Source: Acidobacteriaceae bacterium (GTDB lineage: Bacteria > Acidobacteriota > Terriglobia > Terriglobales > Acidobacteriaceae). Taken from it: DNA of 13,529 nucleotides. The notes under the pieces are model-generated. The model worked only from the letters and a program-made list of their open reading frames with translations. It searched no databases and had not been told where the DNA came from. Made by a program: the position numbers and the translations under genes. Location of the stretch: contig PLKY01000226.1 in NCBI GenBank assembly GCA_003140785.1, positions 277 to 13,805 on the forward strand, read 5' to 3'. Each line of letters starts with the position of its first letter. The stretch's first letter is position 1. Positions 6,998 to 13,529 of this stretch are shown here, piece by piece.

Positions 6998-7306
6998 TTA
7001 GAAACCCGGGCGCGGCGACTTTTGCGGAAGCCTCGGAGTTTCATCGGCACGATTTGCGACGTCCAGGCTTGCAAGAGATACGGCGCGTGCCAGATCGCCG
7101 AGATCGGGCATCTGTCGAGCCACAGTGGCCAGCAGCCGTGCTCTGTAGCCAAGGACTCTTTCCACCACGTCTTCGAGTTCCTCGCGCACGATCAGTTTTT
7201 CAGCATTGATCAGCGTAAGCATCGTATCCGGCGATGCTTCGGCGACCTTGATCAAATCGCTGTTCAATACGATTGGGCTTCCGTTGAGCCTTGTGAGTTT
7301 GATCAT
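6998..7306 (-). CDS. flbD: FlbD/SwrD family flagellar protein with C-terminal extension
   Basis: 102 residues. The first about 60 match the small FlbD/SwrD family (MIKLTRLNG at the start, ASPDTMLTLINAEKLIVREELEDVVERV in the middle). Members occur next to motA in many bacteria; SwrD raises flagellar motor torque in Bacillus. This is not the Caulobacter transcription factor also called FlbD. Family members are usually about 60-75 residues. Here there is an extra tail of about 40 residues, alpha-helical at first (GDLARAVSLASLD) and ending in a Pro/Arg-rich stretch. AAGGAG lies 10 nt before the ATG. It is first in the operon with motA and motB. Confidence 0.88.
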   Translation of the reverse strand: MIKLTRLNGSPIVLNSDLIKVAEASPDTMLTLINAEKLIVREELEDVVERVLGYRARLLATVARQMPDLGDLARAVSLASLDVANRADETPRLPQKSPRPGF

Positions 7307-7330
7307 TGGGACACAACTCCTTCAGCGGAG

Positions 7331-7357
7331 TTATCGGCGACGGGAATCAAAGATTGA
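7331..7357 (-). promoter_or_regulatory. Sigma-28 (FliA)-type promoter of flbD-motA-motB
   Basis: Read on the minus strand: TCAA (7357-7354), 15 nt, then GCCGATAA (7338-7331). The consensus for flagellar sigma-28 is TAAA-N15-GCCGATAA, so the -10 box is perfect and only one -35 base differs. Transcription would start near 7324, leaving a very short leader that still contains the AAGGAG of flbD. Confidence 0.85.
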
Positions 7358-7388
7358 AAGATTAGAACAAAATACTCTCGACTGTCCG

Positions 7389-7407
7389 TGGCAGGACACT
7401 ATTGCCA
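7389..7407. promoter_or_regulatory. Palindrome TGGCA-N9-TGCCA between the two promoters
   Basis: TGGCA at 7389-7393 and TGCCA at 7403-7407 form a spaced inverted repeat lying between the two divergent -35 regions. It could bind a dimeric regulator acting on both promoters, but 5-bp arms are short enough to arise by chance. Confidence 0.25.
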
Positions 7408-7412
7408 TTTCA

Positions 7413-7439
7413 TAAAGTCCCGATCACGAGTGCCGAAAA
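7413..7439 (+). promoter_or_regulatory. Sigma-28 (FliA)-type promoter of the flagellin gene
   Basis: TAAA (7413-7416), a 15-nt spacer, then GCCGAAAA (7432-7439), one base from the sigma-28 consensus TAAA-N15-GCCGATAA. Transcription would start near 7446, giving a leader of about 110 nt. That leader contains the inverted repeat TCCGT-A-ACGGA near 7460 and an AAGGAG ribosome-binding site 6 nt before the flagellin ATG. Confidence 0.87.
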
Positions 7440-7554
7440 AGGGGCCAGATGCGACGGCTCCGTAACGGAAGCAGCAGCCCAGGGTTAGTCAAAATATTTG
7501 GGTGCACTTACTAGGGACGGACTGTAAATCCACGCATCCCACAAGGAGTACCCC

Positions 7555-10500
7555 ATGTCCCTGGGCGTATTGAATAACCTCTCCGCGATGTATGCGGAAA
7601 ACAACCTGAATAACACGACTAACAGCCTGAACACCGTTCTGCAGCAGTTGTCTTCGGGATCGAAGATCAACTCCGGAGCGGATGACGCCGCAGGGCTTTC
7701 GCTGGTAGATGGCCTTCAGGCCAACTCGCAGGCTCTGGCACAGTCGCAAACCAACGCCCAGGAGGGTGTAGGTCTGCTGCAAGTGGCCGACGGCGCTCTC
7801 TCGCAAGTGACAAGCCTGCTCAACCGGGCCGTGACGCTGGCTACCGAAGCCTCGAACGGTACCCTCAACTCTTCGCAGGATACGGCGGCGAACCAGGAGT
7901 ACCAGTCGATCCTGTCGGAGATTAATAACATCGGCACCACGACCACTTACAACGGGCAAGCGGTCTTTGGCGAGACGGGCACTAACATCTACACCGGTGA
8001 TTCCTCGACGGCGGGCGCGTCAATCGACAGCCTGAATATCCGTTCGCTGTCATCGTCCAACGTGGGTGACTCGAATGGCGTAATGGCCTATAGCAACGGC
8101 ACCAATAACGTATTTATCAACCTGTCGAACGGCGGCCAGAATGCGTCCATCAATGACAGCCTCGGCGCCGCCAGCGCCACGACCACGATCTCTGTCGGTT
8201 ACATGACCACGGGGCAAAACGGCTCATCCGTTGCTGCCACGGCGCCGATCAGCGTGGGTGCGGGCACAAGCTATGCGAATAATGCAGAGGGCCTGATCAG
8301 CGCGATCAATAACTCGGGTCTGGGCCTGAGCGCAACCTTTGCCACGGCGGCCCAGGCGGGCTCGGCGGCGGTTGCATCCGCGGAAACTGCCGGCGGCAGC
8401 GGAGCCGATACCGGCATCGAGATTTCAGCGGCGGGCATCGGCACAGGAACCAACGGCGTAGGTGTGGTAGACGCCATGGCGCTTGACGCGGGCCAGACGC
8501 TCAGCGGCACTCTTAATATCGTGGGCTCCGACGGGGCCAGCCACAACATCACGCTGGGGACGCAAAACTCCACCGACAACCTGGTCAACCTGGCGTCGAC
8601 CATCAACGCCGCCGGCTATGGCGTGACGGCCTCCGTCAACCAGGCCGGCACGCAACTGACGTTTACAACCGCCGACTCCGGTGTATCCGTTTCCGGAACC
8701 AATATCGAAGAAAACACCGCTTCGACTTCGTCCAATGCGACCATTGTGGGATCGGGCCTGGGATCTTTGTCCGTGGGCGGCGCCAATGACACGCTGACGG
8801 GCACCCTGAATGTCACGTCAGGAGCCGACGGCAGCAGCCACACCATCACTCTCGGCACGCAGGGATCGACAGATACCTTGGCTAACCTGGCAGCTTCGTT
8901 CTCGGGGAGCGGTGCCAACGCTGGCCTTGGCATCACCGCCACCCTCTCGAACAACAACACCACCATCAACTTCGCCAAATCCAGCGGGGATGCTGACACA
9001 CCGAGCATCACCGCCTCCAATGTCATGGATGTGGCTGCTCCCGCGGTGGGAGTCGGCTCTACGTTAGGCTCTTTGTCAGTGGCCAATGCCGGCGATTCGC
9101 TGGGGTCCGGCACTCTGAACATCACCTCGGGCATCACGGGCACATCCGCCACGCCTCTAACCCTGGGCGAGCAGGGAACGACCGACACTCTTGCCAACCT
9201 CGCTGCTACCATCAACGGCGGCAACTACGGCATCACAGCCACTCTCGATAAGACCGGCACTGACCTGACCTTTACGCAGACCAGCGGAAGCAAGGCCGCC
9301 TCCGTCAGCGGCACGAACATCGTGGACAACACCTTTACCACGGTGCAGAATCCGATTTCGATTTCCCAGGCCTTCACCATGGGGTCGATCACCCTCAACG
9401 GGGCTTCGGACACCATTACCGGTGGTACGCTCGACATTACCTCGGCTGCCGGCAAGTCATCGACCCTCGCCTTGAGCGGCACGACTCTTGCAGCGATCGA
9501 ATCGGGCTTTAACACCAGCACCGGCGCGCAGTATGGCCTCGGGATTACAGCTTCCCTGTCGGCCGACGGCAAGACGCTGTCGTTTACTGGCTCCGGCTCG
9601 GCGGCTATCAGCGAAGTCGACACCATCGCCAGCAATGCACCTGTCGACACGACTGCCGCGAGCGTTCCTACGACCCAGATCATCTCCGGGACGGGCAGCA
9701 CATTAGGCACCTTGACGGTCATGAATGCCAACGAGGGTCTTGCTTCGGGCGACAGTCTAACCATCGTCCAGGGCAGCGATGGCCAAACCAAGACACTGGC
9801 TCTGGGCGTGGTAGCCGGCGCGACCACCAGCACCGACACCCTTGCCCACTTGGCAGCGACGATCAACAACGACGCATCGTATGGAATAACGGCGACGCTC
9901 AGTTCCGACGGGACCTCGCTGTCGTTCGCTGCTACCGGCGGGGTAGCAAACACGCACACGGCGAGCATCACTTCGTCGACCATCAACGAGCAGCCAGACA
10001 TCTCCCAGGGCGCTATCCTGGGATCGTTGACAGCGGGAACCAGCGGCACCGAAACTTATGCCTTCACCGGCAGCTTCATCGTCAACGGCAATACGGCCAA
10101 TCCTCTGAGCTTCAACGGAGCAAGCCTAAGCCAGATCGCCGATACGATCAACGGGGGCAACTACGGAATCACGGCTACCCTCAACCCGGCCGGCACCTCC
10201 CTGTCGTTTTCGGCATCCAATGGAGACACCGGCACGGCGACCCTGGGCAACGAGGGGACCCTTACCGACACCACGCCCGCTCTTCAAACCCCGATCAGCC
10301 TGACGAACACGCCCACCAGCGGATTGGTGGATTCGACCACGTTGGGCTCTCTTTCGATCTTGAGCACCGACACTCTCAGCGGCAGCATTACGATCGGGAA
10401 TAACACCATCGACATCGGCTCGACCAACAATTCGGCGGCCCTGCTGACGGCGGCGATCAACAAGGGCGATTACGGTGTGACTGCCTCGTACAACGCAGGC

Positions 10501-10587
10501 ACCGGCGCCATGACATTCGTATCGCCGAATTCCGCGCTTTCGGTCGCACCGGCAATCTCGATGCAACCGTCCTCAATGGCTCAGTAG
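7555..10587 (+). CDS. fliC: Large flagellin, N-terminal and central part (frameshifted)
   Basis: Filament subunit of the flagellum, exported through the flagellar type III system. Residues 1-about 140 are a normal flagellin D0/D1 N-terminus: MSLGVLNNLSAMYAENNL, QQLSSGSKINSGADDAAGLS and the ending YNGQAVF. From about residue 303 the protein is an array of about seven IN-like modules (see the repeat entry). This frame ends after 1010 residues, where similarity to the array stops near residue 998; the last 13 residues (APAISMQPSSMAQ) look like out-of-frame tail. The C-terminal D0/D1 domain needed for polymerisation is encoded further on in another frame. Joined, the protein would have about 1184 residues, against a few hundred in ordinary flagellins. 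I see no Cys or Trp and few Lys or Arg. AAGGAG sits at the right distance before the ATG. Confidence 0.88.
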   Translation: MSLGVLNNLSAMYAENNLNNTTNSLNTVLQQLSSGSKINSGADDAAGLSLVDGLQANSQALAQSQTNAQEGVGLLQVADGALSQVTSLLNRAVTLATEASNGTLNSSQDTAANQEYQSILSEINNIGTTTTYNGQAVFGETGTNIYTGDSSTAGASIDSLNIRSLSSSNVGDSNGVMAYSNGTNNVFINLSNGGQNASINDSLGAASATTTISVGYMTTGQNGSSVAATAPISVGAGTSYANNAEGLISAINNSGLGLSATFATAAQAGSAAVASAETAGGSGADTGIEISAAGIGTGTNGVGVVDAMALDAGQTLSGTLNIVGSDGASHNITLGTQNSTDNLVNLASTINAAGYGVTASVNQAGTQLTFTTADSGVSVSGTNIEENTASTSSNATIVGSGLGSLSVGGANDTLTGTLNVTSGADGSSHTITLGTQGSTDTLANLAASFSGSGANAGLGITATLSNNNTTINFAKSSGDADTPSITASNVMDVAAPAVGVGSTLGSLSVANAGDSLGSGTLNITSGITGTSATPLTLGEQGTTDTLANLAATINGGNYGITATLDKTGTDLTFTQTSGSKAASVSGTNIVDNTFTTVQNPISISQAFTMGSITLNGASDTITGGTLDITSAAGKSSTLALSGTTLAAIESGFNTSTGAQYGLGITASLSADGKTLSFTGSGSAAISEVDTIASNAPVDTTAASVPTTQIISGTGSTLGTLTVMNANEGLASGDSLTIVQGSDGQTKTLALGVVAGATTSTDTLAHLAATINNDASYGITATLSSDGTSLSFAATGGVANTHTASITSSTINEQPDISQGAILGSLTAGTSGTETYAFTGSFIVNGNTANPLSFNGASLSQIADTINGGNYGITATLNPAGTSLSFSASNGDTGTATLGNEGTLTDTTPALQTPISLTNTPTSGLVDSTTLGSLSILSTDTLSGSITIGNNTIDIGSTNNSAALLTAAINKGDYGVTASYNAGTGAMTFVSPNSALSVAPAISMQPSSMAQ
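8461..10547 (+). repeat. Tandem flagellin IN-type modules (about seven)
   Basis: Modules begin near 8461, 8755, 9061, 9376, 9700, 10015 and 10339, giving periods of 98-108 residues; the seventh is cut by the frameshift. Each opens with a strand pair like LGSLSV...DTLSGTLNI, continues with TLG-Q-STDTLANLA and ATIN-YGITATL, and closes with G-LSF and often SVSGTNI. The pattern resembles the flagellin hook IN motif. Modules have diverged at DNA level, although 9205-9245 and 10140-10185 encode almost the same ATINGGNYGITATL segment. They would form surface-exposed outer domains of the filament. Confidence 0.8.
10540..10551 (+). other. Frameshift site in the flagellin gene
   Basis: Up to GTC at 10543-10545 the frame beginning at 7555 reads sensible module sequence (SPNSALSV). 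From ACC at 10548 the next frame reads TGNLDATVLNGSVATG and continues into the C-terminal flagellin domain. The loss of one base between these codons explains both; for example GGC instead of the present GC would give SVGTGNLD, resembling the SVSGTNI of other modules. There is no homopolymer and no obvious slippery heptamer at the site. Confidence 0.7.
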
Positions 10588-11108
10588 CTACCGGCGTCGG
10601 AGGCTTGACCGGAGCGGTCTCTACGTCCTCCAGCTACTACAGCATCGGAATCTCGGGCAACATCACGGACACCAGCGCGGCAGTGACCGTTGGCAATACC
10701 ACGACGTACGGCGGTACGGCGAACGTGGGCATCACGGACGACTCGAACGGTGCAGGCGGAATAGCCACGATGGGCTACTCTGACTCTGCCGGTCAATCGC
10801 TCAGCGGTACGGACCTGCTGAACCAGACCGATGCCGAGAGCGCCCTCAACGAACTCAACGTGGCCATCACCGATGCGGCGGCACAAGACGGATACATCGG
10901 TGCGCAGATCAACACGCTCAACTCGATCAGCCAGGTGATGAGCACCCAGCAGGAGAATGTGCTCTCGGCGCAGAACGCGATCCAGGCCACCGACTACGCT
11001 TCTGCCACTTCGAATATGTCGAAGTACGAAATTCTCTCGCAGACCGGCATCGCTGCACTCGCGCAGGCCAACAGCGTGCAGCAGGAAGTGACCAAGCTCT
11101 TGCAGTAG
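10548..11108 (+). pseudogene. fliC: Flagellin C-terminal part, out of frame with the N-terminal part
   Basis: Encodes the end of the outer region and then a complete C-terminal D1/D0 domain: LNELNVAITDAAAQDGYIGAQINTL, NVLSAQNAIQATDYASATSNM and the ending QTGIAALAQANSVQQEVTKLLQ. This half pairs with the N-terminal D0/D1 coils in the filament core. It has no ATG or GTG start in its own frame. The first possible start is TTG at 10605, with GGAGG only one base before it, too close to work well. Independent translation is therefore unlikely, and the piece belongs to the gene starting at 7555. Whether the break is real, regulated or an assembly error cannot be told from this sequence. Confidence 0.82.
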
Positions 11109-11173
11109 GGCTTTTGGAGTAATCAGGTTTTCAGCAGGATTGCAAGTCTTTCAAGACAACCCAGGGACAGGGC

Positions 11174-11208
11174 GGCGGCAAGGACATTCCTTGCCGCCCA
11201 TTTTCTTT
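11174..11208 (+). terminator. Rho-independent terminator of the flagellin gene
   Basis: GGCGGCAAGG (11174-11183), loop ACATT, CCTTGCCGCC (11189-11198) make a perfect 10-bp GC-rich stem, followed by a T-rich tract ATTTTCTTT. It lies 66 nt after the flagellin stop. On the opposite strand, serving the convergent glycosidase, the stem lacks a T tract and would be weak. Confidence 0.88.
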
Positions 11209-11232
11209 GCCATCGCAACCAGTCGTCCTGGG

Positions 11233-13529
11233 CTATTTTGGCAGCGCCTGCGTTCCCGTCAACGTGAATTCCGCCTCCGCCTTCGCCTGCGTTTCCTCAG
11301 GCTGTGCGCCACCCAAACTCAGCGTGTACTTGCCCGGCAGAATCGACCGGTTGCCCTCGTCATCCACGCTCGAAAGCGATCGCGGATCGATCTCCAGTGT
11401 CACTTCCTTGCTCACCCCGGCTGCAATGGTCACGCGCTTGAATCCAACCAGCGAGTGAATCGGCCCGTCGGCTTGCGGCGTTTTCAAATATGCCTCGACT
11501 ACTTCGTCGCCACCCACGATGCTGCTGTTTGTTACCGCGACCGTTGCAGTCAGAGGCTCGCCTGCCTTCAGCGTCTCCGCCGACAATTTCACAGCACCGT
11601 ATTTGAATGTCGAATAGCTGAGCCCGTATCCGAATCCCCACAGCGGCTTTCCCTTGTAATAGCGGTAGGTCCGCCCGTTCAACGTGTAGTCAGTGAATGC
11701 CGGTAGCCCATCAAGCCCGGCGTAGAACGTGACCGGCAACCGCCCCGCGGGATTGTTGATTCCATCCAAAGTCTGCCGAATCGCCGTGCCGCCCTCGACA
11801 CCCGGATACCATGCTTCGAGAATTGCGGCAGCGTGTTCATTCGCCCAGTTCAGCGCTACCGCGCTGCCGCTCTGCAACACAACCACGAGCGGCTTGCCGG
11901 TCGCGGCCATCGCTTCCAGCAGCTTCTGTTGCGGTGCAGGCAGGTCGAGGCTGGTACGGTCTCCGCCGTCGAATCCGTCGATCTTGATGGGCATCTCCTC
12001 GCCCTCGAGCTGCGGCGACAGTCCGACGAACGCCACAACTACATCGGATTCCTTCGCGCGCGCCACGGCCTCATCGACCTGGGCCTGCGCGGGCGCTTCC
12101 CATTTCAACGTCACGCCGCCGCCCGCGCGATCGCCGGAGTGCGAATACTCCAGCACAAAATCATGCGGATTCGTGTCGGTGAAATCCATCGGAATCGATG
12201 GCACCTTGGGGAAAGCCATTACCGGAGGCGCAGTCGCCGAAGCGCCCGGAGCCGCTTTGAAGTTGCCCATCGCGGAGAGATCGTGTCCCGCGCGCAGACT
12301 GCCCTCGCTGGCGACCTCTCCATCAATCAGCAATCGATAGCTCTCCTTTGGCGAATAAGGGAAACTGTCCCCCGATTCAAGCGTGAAAACATAATGTCCC
12401 GCAGCCGGAACTGTGAGCGTGCCACTCCAGCGCACCGAGTAGTCGGTGGTTTCAATCTCCGGCACCGGCTTTCCGTTCTCCCAATCGGCCTGCACCAGTG
12501 GTTCTTTGCTCACCGCAACTGGGCGGCCCGTCCAATCGGGAGTTGCAAAGAACTCCGTCTTCAACCCTGTCTTGAGCCCAAACGCTGTGCGAGGTACAGG
12601 CACACCCACTCCTGCAGCCAGCGTGGAGCCCTGCGCGTATTCAACCTTGACGCCCTGTTCGGTCAGAAGGCCATCGAGCGGCGTCACTGGCTTCACCGGT
12701 GTGCCGACATAATTCCCCAAAATCGACGGCAGCAGGTCCGCCGTCGGCCCAATCACTGCGATGTGCTGCTGCGTGCCTTTCAACGGCAAGATGCCATTGT
12801 TCTTCAGCAGGACAATGCTCTCTTCCGCCGCTTTGAGCGCGGTCGATCGATGCACAGGTGAGGCCGCGTCGGAAAAGGGGATCTTGTCCAACGCATTCGA
12901 TCCTTGCGGATCGAAGAGTCCCAACTGCATTCTTGCCGTGTAGAGCCGTTCGGCCGCTTGAGTCACGAGCGCTTCCGGCACCAAACCCTGATGAACAGCT
13001 TCTCCGAGCGAATTGAATCCCGGCGTCCAGATGCTGCACGAGAGATCGGTTCCCGCTTCGAGCGATAACGCCGCTGCATGCGCAATATCGGTGGTCTTCT
13101 TGTGTCCCTGGTATACATCTACAATCGCGCCACAATCGGAGACGACAAATCCCTTGAAGTCCCATTCATCGCGCAGGTGCTCTTTCAACAGCATCTTGTT
13201 TGTGCACGCCGGCCACTCGTCAATCGAGTTGTACGCGCACATCACCGATTGCACATGGCCCTCGGTTACAGTTGCACGAAAGGCGGGCAGATATGTCTCC
13301 TCAAGATCGCGCTCACTGGGATCGACATTGAAGCCATGGCGCAAGGTCTCTGGTCCGGAGTGCACCGCGAAATGCTTGCTTGTTGCCACGGCGCGCAGAT
13401 GATTGAGGTCGGGCCCCTGGACGCCTGAAATAAACGCGACGCCCATCTTGCCTGTCAAGAATGGATCTTCGCCGTAAGTCTCCTGGCCGCGCCCCCAGCG
13501 CGGATCACGAAAGATGTTGATGTTCGGCG
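11233..13529 (-). CDS. GH3 beta-glycosidase with PA14 domain, N-terminus missing
   Basis: Glycoside hydrolase family 3 enzyme, probably a beta-glucosidase or beta-xylosidase releasing sugars from plant or microbial polysaccharides. The frame runs off the right edge (about 764 codons visible). The fragment opens with INIFRDPRWGRGQETYGEDP, then SKHFAVHSGPE, VMCAYNSID and GFVVSDCGAI, whose Asp (visible residue about 131) is the GH3 nucleophile. The second alpha/beta domain is interrupted by a PA14 insert at about 318-478 (LKTEFFATPDWTG, YSVRWSGTLTVPAAGHYVF, LLIDGE), a sugar-binding module known to shape substrate choice in some GH3 enzymes. Then come LEGEEM and the C-terminal Fn3-like domain (about 650-750). 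The SDCGAI form is common in the xylosidase-like branch, so the substrate is uncertain. A signal peptide would lie beyond the window. It converges on the flagellin gene and has no functional tie to it. Confidence 0.92.
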   Translation of the reverse strand, partial: PNINIFRDPRWGRGQETYGEDPFLTGKMGVAFISGVQGPDLNHLRAVATSKHFAVHSGPETLRHGFNVDPSERDLEETYLPAFRATVTEGHVQSVMCAYNSIDEWPACTNKMLLKEHLRDEWDFKGFVVSDCGAIVDVYQGHKKTTDIAHAAALSLEAGTDLSCSIWTPGFNSLGEAVHQGLVPEALVTQAAERLYTARMQLGLFDPQGSNALDKIPFSDAASPVHRSTALKAAEESIVLLKNNGILPLKGTQQHIAVIGPTADLLPSILGNYVGTPVKPVTPLDGLLTEQGVKVEYAQGSTLAAGVGVPVPRTAFGLKTGLKTEFFATPDWTGRPVAVSKEPLVQADWENGKPVPEIETTDYSVRWSGTLTVPAAGHYVFTLESGDSFPYSPKESYRLLIDGEVASEGSLRAGHDLSAMGNFKAAPGASATAPPVMAFPKVPSIPMDFTDTNPHDFVLEYSHSGDRAGGGVTLKWEAPAQAQVDEAVARAKESDVVVAFVGLSPQLEGEEMPIKIDGFDGGDRTSLDLPAPQQKLLEAMAATGKPLVVVLQSGSAVALNWANEHAAAILEAWYPGVEGGTAIRQTLDGINNPAGRLPVTFYAGLDGLPAFTDYTLNGRTYRYYKGKPLWGFGYGLSYSTFKYGAVKLSAETLKAGEPLTATVAVTNSSIVGGDEVVEAYLKTPQADGPIHSLVGFKRVTIAAGVSKEVTLEIDPRSLSSVDDEGNRSILPGKYTLSLGGAQPEETQAKAEAEFTLTGTQALPK

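Noticed and set aside
7389..7407. Sigma-54 promoter (TGGCA...TTGCC)
   Set aside because: The GG and GC pairs are 12 nt apart instead of the required 10, and a much better sigma-28 site lies immediately downstream.
8616..10049. Two long antisense open frames (8616-9224 and 9225-10049, minus strand)
   Set aside because: They mirror the low-complexity flagellin modules; their sequences are Pro/Val/Ser-rich with no domain and no ribosome-binding support. They are codon-usage shadows of the repeat array.
10534..10551. Programmed -1 ribosomal frameshift in the flagellin
   Set aside because: No X-XXY-YYZ slippery heptamer and no evident stimulatory hairpin right after the site; kept only as a remote option in the frameshift finding.
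11360..13428. Several plus- and minus-strand open frames inside the glycosidase
   Set aside because: All are out-of-frame shadows of the strongly supported GH3 gene.
1..13529. CRISPR array, tRNA, rRNA or prophage genes
   Set aside because: No short regularly spaced direct repeats, cloverleaf-type sequences or phage-type proteins were seen; the only tandem repeats are the protein modules of the flagellin.

Overview
This window is moderately GC-rich bacterial chromosome. The gene set fits an Acidobacteriota-type soil bacterium (Terriglobia-like): an imuA-imuB-dnaE2 mutagenesis cassette, a GH3 glycosidase with a PA14 insert, a lone large flagellin and an flbD-motA-motB operon. That placement is an inference from gene content, because no rRNA or other phylogenetic marker is present. 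I see no phage, CRISPR, tRNA or IS transposase genes.

Left part, 1-4720, all minus strand, is mainly DNA repair. A tightly overlapping operon reads imuA (RecA-like), imuB (catalytically degenerate Y-family polymerase) and dnaE2/imuC (error-prone polymerase, cut by the left edge). Together they form the translesion mutasome. A TTGACA-like box, an AT-rich block and a perfect short inverted repeat precede imuA. Upstream lies a second minus-strand pair: a small TPR protein followed at once by a base-excision DNA glycosylase of the endonuclease III superfamily, started from TTG.

Middle, 4721-5388: a 186-bp element with 31-bp near-perfect terminal inverted repeats (MITE-like) sits between the TPR gene and a plus-strand yjbQ-type gene.

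Motility block, 5389-11208: flbD, motA and motB run on the minus strand, and a very large flagellin gene runs on the plus strand. The 248-bp gap between them carries two divergent sigma-28 (FliA) type promoters, each with an exact 15-nt spacer, so stator and filament genes are probably switched on together. The flagellin has normal D0/D1 ends and a central array of about seven IN-like modules of about 100 residues. The reading frame is broken by one base near 10546, so the C-terminal D0/D1 region lies in another frame. As read, the product would lack the C-terminal assembly domain. This is either a real inactivating or switchable frameshift or an assembly error. A clear rho-independent terminator follows at 11174-11208.

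Right part, 11233-13529, minus strand: a GH3 beta-glycosidase with PA14 insert and C-terminal Fn3-like domain, cut at its N-terminus by the window edge and converging on the flagellin gene.

The main points of interest are the frameshifted, module-expanded flagellin and its paired sigma-28 promoters. Next come the ImuA P-loop with Arg in place of Lys, the imuA leader and the MITE-like element.
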